Shown here: one piece after another, positions 54,928-64,000 of the stretch
How the letters are laid out: each line of letters begins with the position of its first letter
Position numbering within the stretch: the stretch's first letter is position 1
DNA from: Laburnicola sp. R22_1
Taxonomy: Eukaryota; Ascomycota; Dothideomycetes; Pleosporales; Didymosphaeriaceae
Direction of reading: 5' to 3'
Length of the DNA: 64,000 nt
Assembly: GCA_014281115.1 (NCBI GenBank)
Contig: JACONQ010000003.1
Span: 930,001-994,000 of the forward strand
Program-made: the position numbers and the translations under genes
The notes under the pieces: model-generated
The model's input: the letters and a program-made list of their open reading frames with translations, nothing else
Database searches by the model: none
Told to the model about the DNA's origin: nothing

Positions 54928-55479
54928 ATTGGTGGAGATATGGCGCGTCAAAGTTGGGGTGTTGCATGGCGGGGTGTTGCATGGAGTGACGCGTTGCACG
55001 GACTGCCAAGCTAGGGTAAGGCTCTTAAGCGAGCTGAAAAGCAGCTCCAAAAGCAGCTTGAAAAGCAACTCAAAGGTGATATATAATTATCTAAAGGGGG
55101 TAACCGACGGGGCGTCAAACCTCGTACACTAAAAGAACGAGCTCCTAAGAGATCTGAGACTATTGTTGTTGATTAGGAGTCTACTGAAGAGAGGGTGTCC
55201 TCACCCCCTAGAGCTACGCGCACCCGTACAGTACAGCTCCCACAGCGTTATCGCAGGTAATTTATCGTTGCGCATTGGTTTTACATGCTCCTAGGAGTGC
55301 GCCTGCAAAAAATCTAGTGATTTTACTATATATTTGACGCTCTACAGGTTGTAGAGCGTTGATAGTTCTGTCGGCAAAAACGGGCGTTGAGTGGGCCCGG
55401 GCGTTGAGTGATTAGTCACAGTATTAGTTATACTAGATTCTATATCTGTAGTAGTAGTGCTGTAATAAAATAGTCCCTT

Positions 55480-56330
55480 TAGCTTCTTAAAAGCTGCCTA
55501 TTATTCTTAGCTCTAAAAGAATCCTTTCTCCTTCTTAGTTACTTCTATAAGTGGCGCTATGGTTTTTAAGTATTCTATTATAAACTTTTAGTAAAAGTTC
55601 GCAAATCCTAAGAAGGATTGTATATTCTTAACTATTTTAGAAACTAGCTAGTCCTATATAGCTGTAACTTTCTATAGATCTATAGTAATACTATTTTGTC
55701 TAATAATAAATCTAAGATATCTAGTTTATATAATATAAAATTTACACTTTTCTAGCTATAAGAGTAACCTATACTACTTTAGCTTATTAAGCACCTTCTT
55801 TACGTATTCTACGTGCTCCTTAAGCAATTTCTTAAAGTACACTAGTATATTGTCTAAGTACGCTATGCAGAATATATCTAAGTATTTATATAATATTTTG
55901 TTAATAACTACCTAAAACGTTACTAGCGTATTTATTAATTTAAAAGGCATAACTATATATTTAAATAGGCTATATTGCGTTTTAAAGGCTATAAGCCATT
56001 TAAATCCCTTTGCAATTTGTATTTAGTAGTATCCCTTATAAATATTAAATTTTATAATCTATTTAACTCCCTAGAGTTAATCTATAAGTTCCTAGATAAG
56101 AGGCAAGGGGTATTTGTCCTTCCTTGTAGTATTATTTAGCTGTCTATAGTCTATATAAAGTCTTAGCTTACTATTCTTTTTTAGTATAAATAAAATTAGT
56201 AAGGCTATTAAGCTTTTACTTTATTATATAAATTCTCTTATAAAATTCTTATTAATATACGCCTTTAGCTCTTTCTACTAGCTATCTAATAGCGGGTATA
56301 TATATCTAGGCTTAAGCTTCACTCCTTCTT
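55480..56330 (-). pseudogene. Gy3 pol pseudogene, reverse transcriptase part
   Basis: On the complement, DYRQLN-type sequence near 56,150 leads to KDKYPLPLI, then QIQIAKGFKWLIAFKTQYSLF-like sequence near 55,990, the active-site box YLDNILVYF near 55,835-55,862 (second Asp of YLDD now Asn), and SFLGFANFYQKFI near 55,590. Frame spacing is well kept; stops are mostly TAG/TAA. RNase H should follow but is missing beyond 55,424. Pieces upstream (56,330-58,100) probably hold the rest of pol and the protease but are too damaged to map. Confidence 0.82.
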
Positions 56331-56922
56331 CTAGATAAATTTTATAATCTCACTCCTAGTACTCTAGTAAGTTATCGCTTTTGTGCTTCTTAAAGAGCTT
56401 ATAATATTCCTTATATTCCTAAGGTATATTAGGTTAGAGTTTGTTCTTTGCGTTTGCAACTTATTATACCTAAATAACTTCTACTTTCTAAGAGTCTTTT
56501 TTATATATGCGTATAATTTTTGTTATTAATATCTTGCTAATCCTACCTAGCCAAGTATACTATAGATTATTAGACTTAATTATAAGTTATAGTCTAAAGC
56601 AACCTGCTCTATAGATCTCTTTTATACTAACCTTAATTATAAAGCAACCTTTTTATAGGCTATTAGCTTTGTAATATTCTATTCTACTAATTAATAGTAG
56701 AATTATGTTTTGTTAGCTAATTATATCTAATTAATATATCTTCTTTTCTAAGATCTATAATATTAATTTGTTATTAGTCCTCTAATCTAGTAAGTTCTAG
56801 TAATACCTCTTAGGTCTTAAGGCGTATTACGCTATTCCTATATTCTAGTAGTGTATTATCTATAAGCACAACCCTTATAAGTTCTAGTTTACTTTAATAT
56901 AGTATATTATATTATTCTACTA

Positions 56923-57066
56923 CTATTTTGTATATATTTTGTTACTACCACTGTGTACTAGGTACTAGGTTTTAGTGCCTCCTATTTTACTCCTCTCTGT
57001 GTATAGTGTGGACTCAACCTTGGTTAGAATCTCCACACGACGAAGATTTTTAATATTATTCTACTA
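56923..57066 (-). mobile_element. Short retroposon-like insertion, copy 2 (5'-truncated)
   Basis: 130 bp (56,923-57,052) matching the 3' part of the P450 insertion at 42,696-42,825, in plus orientation, inside minus-strand Gy3. ATATTATTCTACTA flanks it at 56,909-56,922 and 57,053-57,066, a 14-bp duplication. Shared 3' end ACACGACGAAGAT. Strand is given for the host element; the insert itself reads on plus. Confidence 0.75.
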
Positions 57067-58099
57067 TCTATAGTAATATAAAGGTCTACTTGGCGCCGCT
57101 ATCTATAAGCGCGTAAATCTTATATTCTTACACTAGTATATTTACCTTTAGGCGTGTCTTTGCGTTATAGTGTACCTTATAAAGGGTTGTCTATTTACTC
57201 TTACTAGCGTAACCCTATTACTAAAAGCTTCCTAGTTTTTTATTAGTTTTAGGCCCTTTAGAAACTATTCTACGCCCTACTTATTACTAAGGTATATCTA
57301 ACACCTATTATTATAGTATCCTACCTATAAGAGTATTATATGTTACTACTCCTTAAGAGCTGTGTTAGGCAAAAAGTATCCTACTTATTCCTTTATACCT
57401 TAGTAATATGCACATTTATTATTATAGTATTTCGTCTATAGTTTATCTATATAAGGCCCTATGCTAACTTTATAGTATTAATTAAGGAAGCGCTATCTTG
57501 CCTCTAGCACCCACTTTTCCTTCTATTTATTACTATTATTATATGCCTAATAGTGTTAGTATATAAATACTAAATAGTCTGTAGAGTTTATCTAAGTATA
57601 GCCTAGCCTATATTATTTAGATACTAGTTCTTTATATTTAGCAATATATTTTATGCAACGCTTTTTATTGCATAGTACTTAGTCTAACTTATTATAAAAG
57701 TTAATATTATGCTATACTACGCACTTAATACTTATATAGGCTTTCTACTTATAGTCTCTATCCTCTAGTCTAACTAGTTAGTAACCTATTACGTGCTTAT
57801 ACTTCTAGTGCATCTTATAGGCGTTATTATAGTATTAAAACTATCTTATAGATTCATACTCCTATTTCTATTATTAAGGGTAATATATATAGTATAGTCT
57901 AAAGTCTCTATATTCTCCTAGCGCCTTTTTATAATCTGCTTCTATAATAATAAAGTAATCTTTATATTCTAGTTATTATGTTACCTATTATTTTTGCTTA
58001 GTGTGTGTCTAGTATAGCTATTTATAACACTAGGTCCAATCTAGTTCCTTATATTTAGGTGTTAGGTCTAGTAATAGCGTAGCCTTCCTAACCTATATT

Positions 58100-59150
58100 A
58101 TGCCTACCCTAATAGCTTCTACCCTACTAATTCTTAATTTGTTAAAGCAGTTCTACTTAAAATAACCTTATTTACTATATCCTAAATATACGTAGTTATT
58201 ATAGCGCCTTTATCTTTCCTCTTTTAATAAGCTATTATTCTTCTATAGTTCCTTAGGCGTGTTCTTCTTTACTAAAGATTCTCCATTTTTCTAGACCTTA
58301 CTAGCTATAATAATATCTCTATTCTTATTATAGTATTACCTTATTTTAGGTTCCTCCTTTAGCTTAGTAATTATCTTAGCTCTACTATACTTCTTTTCCT
58401 ACACTCTTTAATAGAGACAGTTATTAATATATACTATAATCTTAATTAACTTACTTAAGTTATCTAGTTTATTATAGAGTAGTAATGCGTTCTTTACACT
58501 ATCCTTTAGCCTATAATAAAAGGCTGCCTTTAATACTGCATTATCCTACTTAATCTTAGATTATAGTTACCTAAATTCTAAAGTATACTTACTAACTAAT
58601 ATTATTTATTATAACTACTAAATCTATTATTTAGATTATTATTCCTTATTAACTTCTCTAAATATAATTCTTATTTATTTTTTAAAGTCTTACTATATCT
58701 TAAACACTAGTTTAGTCTCGCTTTTATATTACTAACCTTATCTATACTAATAAAGTTGTCTACTAGTAGTTAAAGCTACTTAGCTGCTCTTTCCTTAAGG
58801 TGCAAGCTAGCTATAAGAATCTTATCTTATTCTATAAGAAACAAACCTAAATTATACTAGCAGTATAGTTCTATATTAGTTAGGAACTTCTTAAGTCTAT
58901 TTTCTCTACTATATTTTTCTATAGATAGCCTTATAGTCTTCCCTTAACCTGCTAACTAATATGCTATAACAACTACTAGAAGCTCTAACACTTAAGCCTC
59001 TAACTATTAAATTTAGTTAGCTTATGTTGCTATTACTATAGCTATATTTATAGTTAGTCTACTAGCGCTACTACTAGTAGGTGTTACTGCTAAGCTACTA
59101 CTTAATAGTGCTTAGTTGCTTATAGGTGTTATTATAGTATATTAACTATT
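58100..59150 (-). pseudogene. Gy3 gag pseudogene
   Basis: On the complement near 58,146-58,190 a sequence of the CX2CX4HX4C spacing is visible, with Tyr (TAT) at both first Cys positions and at the His, and the last Cys (KxNC) intact. These are single C-to-T/G-to-A changes. Upstream to about 59,150 a gag-like frame can be followed only in pieces. Start not identified. Confidence 0.55.
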
Positions 59151-59429
59151 TTTTTAAAACCTATTATGTAGTTAAAGTATTAATATAGGGTTATATACCT
59201 TATTCTAGTCCAGGTTAGGAGAGGTAAGGTAACTCTAAGGTAGCTGTGCTAGTAGACTTTAGAAGAAATTAAGTAAGATATTAATAGTCTTGTATAAGGC
59301 TCTTCTAATTCTAACCAAGATAGAATAACTAGCACTAATCTATATAGAAGATCGTACTATTATAAAGTTAACTATAAAGATTTAAAACTAAGGAGATTTT
59401 TTAGATTTATATAGTCCTAATCTTTTATA

Positions 59430-59545
59430 AACTTACTATAATTACTATAATTATAGTAATTCGCCTAATTACCCTAATTACTATAATTGTAGTAATCTAT
59501 CACGTGCTTCTAATTACTCTAATTACTATAATCGTAGTATTTTAT
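59430..59545. repeat. Short AT palindromic repeats in Gy3 leader
   Basis: CTAATTACTATAATT...AGTAAT occurs three times with small changes (about 59,440, 59,472 and 59,515). Each contains an inverted repeat (TTACTATAATTATAGTAA). Non-coding. Confidence 0.65.
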
Positions 59546-59649
59546 TATATAACTTACTAACTTATTCCTATGTCTTATTGTATAGATGCCCTACGTATAA
59601 CTATTAGTCCTTACTAACCTCGCTGTATTCACGCTCGTAACACTTAGAT

Positions 59650-59990
59650 ATATTTTCTAACTTAGGAATTTAGCTTATTTATATAGATAAAGATCTTAGA
59701 GATTATATAACTATACACGTGCCTAGAAAGTTATTAAGTTCTACTTTAGGAAACTAATAGTTCTTTGTCTATAATTACGCAATAACACGTGATTAATAAG
59801 ACAAAGAAAGTTCTAAAGTCTAGACTTTCTAGACTATATGTTTTCGTCCAATCTTAATTTATATAATAAGCCAAAAGGTAAGTAGCTACTTATTATACTA
59901 CTATATAATCTATAGTATAAACTATATAATAGGTAATAAGTATTACTATAAAATAAAAGCTTATTAAAGTAAAATTACTTTTAGCTTTAT
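59650..59990 (-). repeat. Gamma LTR-like repeat, minus copy (Gy3 5' LTR)
   Basis: Complement matches 20,823-21,145. Landmarks are AAAGTCTAGACTTTCTAGAC near 59,816 and AACACGTGATTAATAAGACA near 59,784. Placed at the upstream end of Gy3. Ends approximate. Confidence 0.65.
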
Positions 59991-60087
59991 ATTTTAATAA
60001 TATATAAAATAAAAAGGTAATTAGTAAAGTAAATAGCCTAAAATAAATAAGTTTTAAAAAAACTAAGATTATAAAAACTACTTTATA

Positions 60088-60205
60088 ATTACCCTTTTTA
60101 CGCTCTTTTTAATTACTAAGTAGGGGGCTCTGCTTTTTTTATTATATTATTTGAGATAAAAGCCTTTATCGTCCTACCCCTAGGTAGATTAATTAACGCC
60201 ATATA
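60088..60205 (+). repeat. Delta repeat, copy 2
   Basis: Same orientation as 22,365-22,485. The hairpin region reads AGTAGGGGGCTCTGCTTTTT, with the stem weakened by transitions. No coding capacity. Confidence 0.68.
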
Positions 60206-61257
60206 AAAACTACTTAGCTAATAATAACTTATAGTTAACGTAAGTTATAAGTTAGTAGTTATAGCCACAGTCTTAGATAATATACGCGCTATATTATTTG
60301 CTCCTTATAATGCCTATTATAATATTATGGCTAGAGCTGCCACATTTAACCTAACTCTTAGAACTAGAAGACAGCTTACCTAATAGTGCTTTTAGCGTTG
60401 TCTAATACTGCCCTATAATAACTTAGCCCATCTTACTAAAATAGGTAGTAAAAATTTTTAGTATTAGCTTAGGTTAATTCTTTCTTCTTTAAACTTATTC
60501 TAAATATTTTATTAAGTTATTTTAAACCTATTTAAAAATAGACTTTATATATAATCTAATATTATAATATAAACAATTAAATGCGCCCTATAATCTAATA
60601 TAGGAACTAGATGTAGACTTATATATTAACTTAGATTATAATCTAGAATCTAATAATAAAGTTAAAAAGCTAGCTAATATATATCTACTACGTAAATATA
60701 TTTATATAGATGCTTGCACCTTTTACACTAGAAAGCTTTAATAAAAAGCTAACTCCTATATTATATATATATAAAATAATCTATACTTTTCTATTATTAA
60801 TATATTCTAAAATATATAAAAAGGAAGTTGCGTATAGTATAAGTATAGCGCAGCTAGTAGGTAGTATATATCTTACTAAAGAATAGGTACTAGACTAAGT
60901 ATTATTAATAAGTGCTTAAATATATTTAGAATATATTTAAAATTTAATATTTAAAGTAAAAGGTGTACTCTACTAGTAAAGCTACCTTAACTTTTCTTAA
61001 TAGTATAGTATAGAAATTAAAGTATATATATATAGATATAAAGTATTATAAATATCTTTACAATAAACTATAAAGATGTTTATATACTAAGGTAACTCTA
61101 GCACTTTATAAAGATATTTAGTAAACTTAAAAAGCTATTATAGTAGTAAAAAGAAATAAAGAGTAATATGTGTGTTATATTTAAAGCGCCTATACTAGAT
61201 ATAAATATATTCTAAATATATTCTAAATATCTTTAGAATATATTTAAACTAAAGTAC
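60206..61257. other. AT-rich DNA with ATATTCTAAATAT-type short repeats, no gene
   Basis: Very AT-rich. The word AATATATTCTAAATAT and variants recur (about 60,798, 61,207, 61,218, 61,234). Part of a degraded repeat into which H inserted; similar words occur after H near 63,698. Confidence 0.4.
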
Positions 61258-63475
61258 TAACATATTCTATTAGTAGCCCGGACAGATTAGTCCGCCGGAC
61301 AGTTTTTGCCAAGACTACAACACTTCACTATAAATTATAATGTCTCAACAACACGACGCGTTATTATCTAATTAAGAAGGCAGAATTAAGCTTGCCCTTT
61401 ACGCCTATTAGAATAAGCAAATTTTAAGCCTGCGATGCGCTGCTACAGCATATAATATTCCAAAGTCTATACTAAGTAATCGAATTAACGAAATCACCGC
61501 CCAAGCAGATACACAATTAGGCATGGCAAAGCTTACCACAACTAAAGAGCAGACGCTTATACAGTATATCCTCAACCTAGATTCGCGAGGATTTGCACCC
61601 TAGCTAGGTAAGGTGGAAAATATGGCTAACAAACTGCTAGCTGCGCAGCACAGAGACCCTATAGGATAATACTAGGCTTAGCGCTTTATAAAGCGCGTAC
61701 CTAAGCTTAAAATAGCTTTCAATTAAGCGAAGGACTAACAGAGGATATAATAGGAAGACCTAGAGGTTATAAACGCGTGGTTTCAGCTAGTGGAGGACAC
61801 AAAAGCCAAGTATAGAGTGTAGGATAAAGACATCTATAACTTTAATAAGACAAGCTTCTAGATAGGAGTTATTGGCTTAATAAAGGTTGTAACTGGTTTA
61901 GAAAGACGTTCTTAACCTACACTTGTTCAGCTAGGCAACCGCGAGTGGGTTATAGTGATTTAGAGTATTTGCGCTGCTAGGTATACTGCCCCGCCCTTTA
62001 TTATCTATAAAGGGCAAGTCCACATCTTAGCGTAGTATAAGGAGACTAGTATCCCCCGCGATTGGAAGCTCTTAGTCTCTAAGATCGGCTAGACTAATAA
62101 CAAGCTTAGAGTTGCGTGGTTAAAGCACTTTAACGCGTATATAAGGCCGCGCATAGTAGGGTTATAGAGGTTACTTATTCTAAACAGCTATAAGAGCTAC
62201 TACTCCTAGGATTTTAAGGATTATTGCCTAGAATAGAAGATCCTAACACTCTATATGCCAGCGCACTTATCTTATATCCTCTAGCCGCTTAATGTGGTCT
62301 GTTTCGCGCCACTAAAGCTGAAGTACTCCTAGCGCGTGCGGGACTTGGCGCGCCAACGCGTCTTTTATATTAATAAAGAGGGCTTTCTACTAGCCTTTTG
62401 CAACGCGTTTTTTAATATGTTTACACTAGAAAACTATAAGAAAGCCTTTAAGGCCTCTAGGCTTATTCCTTTAGATGCGTTAGTAGTAGTAGATCGCCTT
62501 AATGTGCGTATTCACACTCCACCTTAGGGTACCCCACCAGATACACTATGGCAAGCCAGGACCCCAAGCAATACCCTCGAGTTTGGATCCTAGTCAAAGC
62601 TCGTACGCGACTCTTTTATTCGGTCTCCACCTAATGCTAAATCGAGCTACTCACAGCTTATAAAAGGTGCTAAACTTATGCTCTACCATAGTGTACTTTA
62701 AGAGACCCGCATTAAGAAACTTAAGGAGCAAATTAAGGTTCTAACAAAGCGAAAAACGCGTAAAAGAAAGCGCATTTAGAAAGGTAGGACGCTAGGCTTT
62801 GCTTAGGGAGCAGATTTAGGAGTAGAAAGCCCTTCTATTAGGGTGAAGTTGTTAAAAAGGGCGCAAGGTAGTGGTGAGGGAGAGGCAGGTCCCTTAACAC
62901 AACGCCGCTGTGGGAGGTGTGGAGAGCCTAGGCACAACGCAAGGACCTGTCAGATAGATAAAGAGATAGAGGAGGAGTCAGATGTTACCCTTAGCGGCTT
63001 ATTTTTAGATAGTGTTGATAGTAAATTAGAGTGATTTTATTATAGGTTACTATAAGGCCAAAAATGACGAGTTAACTTTATCTTGCAATAGTACGCACTT
63101 AGTGACTAAAAATTAGATAAATTACTACTTAAGATATAGTATGCTTCACTGCGAATCATAATAAGTATACTATATATTGCCTACGTATAGTATGGTAGAT
63201 AATATATCGTATATTATAGGGAGTCTTGTTGTAAGTTCGTACTGCCAAGAAAGACTTCTTAGCTTTGCGCGGCTGCTGCAGCCGCGCAAAGAGGCTGCAC
63301 GACGTAAAAAGTAGATTAAATAGTAACTTGGTATATTGTAAGTTATAGTAGGTTATTATGAGTCACTATGAAGTAACGTTGGTGGTGTTCTATAATGAGT
63401 TATGAGGGACCTCGAAGTTGCCAAGAAAAACTGTCCGGCGGACTAATCTGTCCGGGCTACTAATAGAATATGTTA
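61258..63475 (+). mobile_element. H: pogo-like transposon
   Basis: 2,218 bp with TA at both ends. Inverted repeats of about 50 bp begin ACATATTCTATTAGTAGCCC and continue with GGACAGATTAGTCCGCCGG. CCGGACAG starts at 61,278 and 61,295, 17 bp apart, and the right end (to 63,475) matches. The terminal word resembles that of element E. Confidence 0.92.
61340..63034 (+). pseudogene. H transposase pseudogene with C-terminal CCHC zinc knuckle
   Basis: 565-codon frame without net indels from ATG 61,340 (MSQQHDALLSN) to TGA 63,034. HTH: CAATAYNIPKSILSNRINE. CENPB-like region: EQTLIQYILNLDSRGFAP. DDE_1 domain: YNFNKTSF, LLILNSYKSYYS and ILQPLNVVCF; all three catalytic Asp are Asn. A clean part is 62,336-62,527 and the C-terminal 62,843-63,034. 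The tail carries RRCGRCGEPRHNARTCQ, an intact CX2CX4HX4C knuckle, followed by an acidic end. Same order as F. Many TAG/TAA stops elsewhere. Confidence 0.88.
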
Positions 63476-63865
63476 ATAAATATAAAAAATAATAGATACC
63501 TACTTTTAAGTAGTTAGCTATTAGAGCTAGACTAGACGCTGTATAAAGAACCACTTCTATTAGAAAATACGTAAAAAGATAGACGTAGAGTACTTATAGA
63601 AGCTATTTAATAATAGCCTACTACCCCTATTATAGTTTTATAATATAGTAGAGCCTTAAAGCGCCTATCTAAAAACCTATAGTACGTTCTTTAAATATAT
63701 TCTTAATATGTTTTAATTATATTTAAGGGTTAACTATACTTAGGGTTAAGAATAGCTAGTTAAGAAAGAGTGTAATATAGAGTTTTAAATTCTAGTTTTA
63801 AATAATCTTATAATATTACTATAATATATTTTTATATTATATAAATTATATCTATATATCCTACT
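63476..63865. other. AT-rich DNA, no gene seen
   Basis: Right flank of H; same character as 60,206-61,257. Nothing identifiable. Confidence 0.4.
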
Positions 63866-64000
63866 TGTTATAGAATCGCCCGGGGGTCGGCACCGACGCT
63901 CCGGTGCTAGCACCTAATTGGGCACTAGCGCGGCCTTAGCCACCTATATAGTGACTTGTCGAGCCGTTACTAGTACGGCACCGTAGATTTTAACAATCAA
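63866..64000 (+). repeat. Partial LTR related to Gy2, cut by window edge
   Basis: Begins TGTTATAGAATC (Gy2 LTRs begin TGTTATAAATCC and TGTTATGGATCC) and then a GC-rich block with the same word order: GGCACCGACGCTCC, GCACTAGCGCGG, and a pyrimidine-rich step. An LTR of a related family probably starts here; the rest lies beyond the window. Confidence 0.6.

Larger units (their letters stand above)
49584..55018 (-). mobile_element. B: pogo-like transposon inserted in A, split by Harbinger C
   Basis: Inverted ends (TA)CCCTAGCTTGGCAGTCC on both sides (left from 49,584, right to 55,018), identical for about 44 bp. TGCAAC repeats 17 bp apart (49,604 and 49,621). The right end has a third copy at 15 bp. 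Without C the element is about 2,130 bp. TA duplication falls inside the A coding sequence. Confidence 0.9.
47955..55260 (+). pseudogene. A transposase pseudogene, split by elements B and C
   Basis: Two exonic parts: 47,955-49,583 and 55,019-55,260, which join in frame at the TA used by B (RELRAQAKEA then KALKRAEKQLQKQLEK). Start ATG 47,955 (MEAALAAIESLPSGEKR). HTH: IAELYGVNRSTLSRRAQG. Catalytic residues YNMDEKG, LILDGHNSHVS and LQPLDVAMF are all kept. The C-terminus is a long Lys/Gln/Arg-rich coiled coil ending QLPQRYRR. Stops: TAG near 48,292, TAA near 48,628 and 49,023, TAG near 49,248; a frameshift lies in the T-run near 49,307. Confidence 0.87.
47855..55423 (+). mobile_element. A: pogo-like transposon, outer shell of a three-level nest
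   Basis: Inverted ends (TA)CTATGACTAATCACTCAACG (left, from 47,855) and the same with CTGTGAC on the right complement (to 55,423). CACTCAACGCCC starts at 47,868 and 47,885, 17 bp apart; the right end has the same pair. Without inserted B the element is about 2,130 bp. Left flank is fragment D, right flank is Gy3, so the two flanks do not belong together. Confidence 0.9.
55424..59990 (-). mobile_element. Gy3: minus-strand Ty3/Gypsy, 3' part missing
   Basis: Read right to left: gamma LTR (59,650-59,990), leader, gag with zinc knuckle, protease/RT region, then an abrupt end at 55,423 just after RT. RNase H, integrase and 3' LTR are absent. The end coincides with the TA at the right border of element A. 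Heavily RIP-mutated. Confidence 0.8.

Noticed and set aside
1..64000. tRNA or rRNA genes
   Set aside because: I looked for cloverleaf-like A and B boxes and conserved rRNA words by eye; only a weak B-box-like word inside the retroposon insert was seen, with no matching A box or acceptor stem.

Overview
The window looks like fungal (filamentous ascomycete, Pezizomycotina; a Dothideomycete is plausible but not proven) repeat-rich, probably subtelomeric DNA. Two kinds of DNA alternate. Most of it (1 to ~38,700 and 55,424 to 64,000) is very AT-rich, dense in TpA and poor in CpA. Its reading frames are recognisable but riddled with TAA/TAG codons where related proteins have Gln or Trp. This is the signature expected of repeat-induced point mutation (RIP). 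A central island (~38,700 to 55,423) has near-normal base composition and much less damage. I found no intact host gene, tRNA, rRNA or CRISPR array.

Layout. 1-3,912: RIP-degraded Ty3/Gypsy pol (Gy1). 3,918-12,037: a complete but dead Ty3/Gypsy chromovirus-type element (Gy2) with 193-bp LTRs and a 5-bp duplication GTTAA. 12,043-18,760: unidentified degraded DNA carrying a non-autonomous element (S copy 1) interrupted by a pogo/Fot1-like transposon (P1). 18,761-31,860: retroelement wreckage, a ~100-bp tandem array and another pogo-like element (E). 31,861-40,073: a telomere-linked RecQ-type helicase (TLH) pseudogene, broken by S copy 2 and by pogo-like element F, which itself holds a 688-bp inverted-repeat MITE. 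40,155-41,417: telomere-like TTAGGG tract and a ~1-kb polypurine tract. 41,418-43,615: a cytochrome P450 pseudogene with three introns and a retroposon-like insertion. 43,749-55,423: a cluster of DNA transposons (G, P2, fragment D, then a three-level nest: PIF/Harbinger element C inside pogo-like B inside pogo-like A). 55,424-59,990: minus-strand Ty3/Gypsy fragment (Gy3). 61,258-63,475: pogo-like element H. 63,866-64,000: start of an LTR related to those of Gy2.

The most notable pattern is in the terminal inverted repeats of nine pogo-like elements or MITEs. Their sequences are unrelated between families, yet each carries an 8-14 bp motif written twice, the copies starting exactly 17 bp apart. 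The transposases belong to the CENP-B/pogo family, and the CENP-B box is 17 bp, so these look like paired transposase-binding boxes. Other points of interest are exact filled/empty-site evidence for the S element, the RIP boundary inside the TLH gene, a short retroposon family with 12-14 bp target duplications, and zinc knuckles at the C-termini of two pogo-like transposases. I did not find evidence for a new defence, metabolic or other cellular system; the novelty here is in mobile-element structure.
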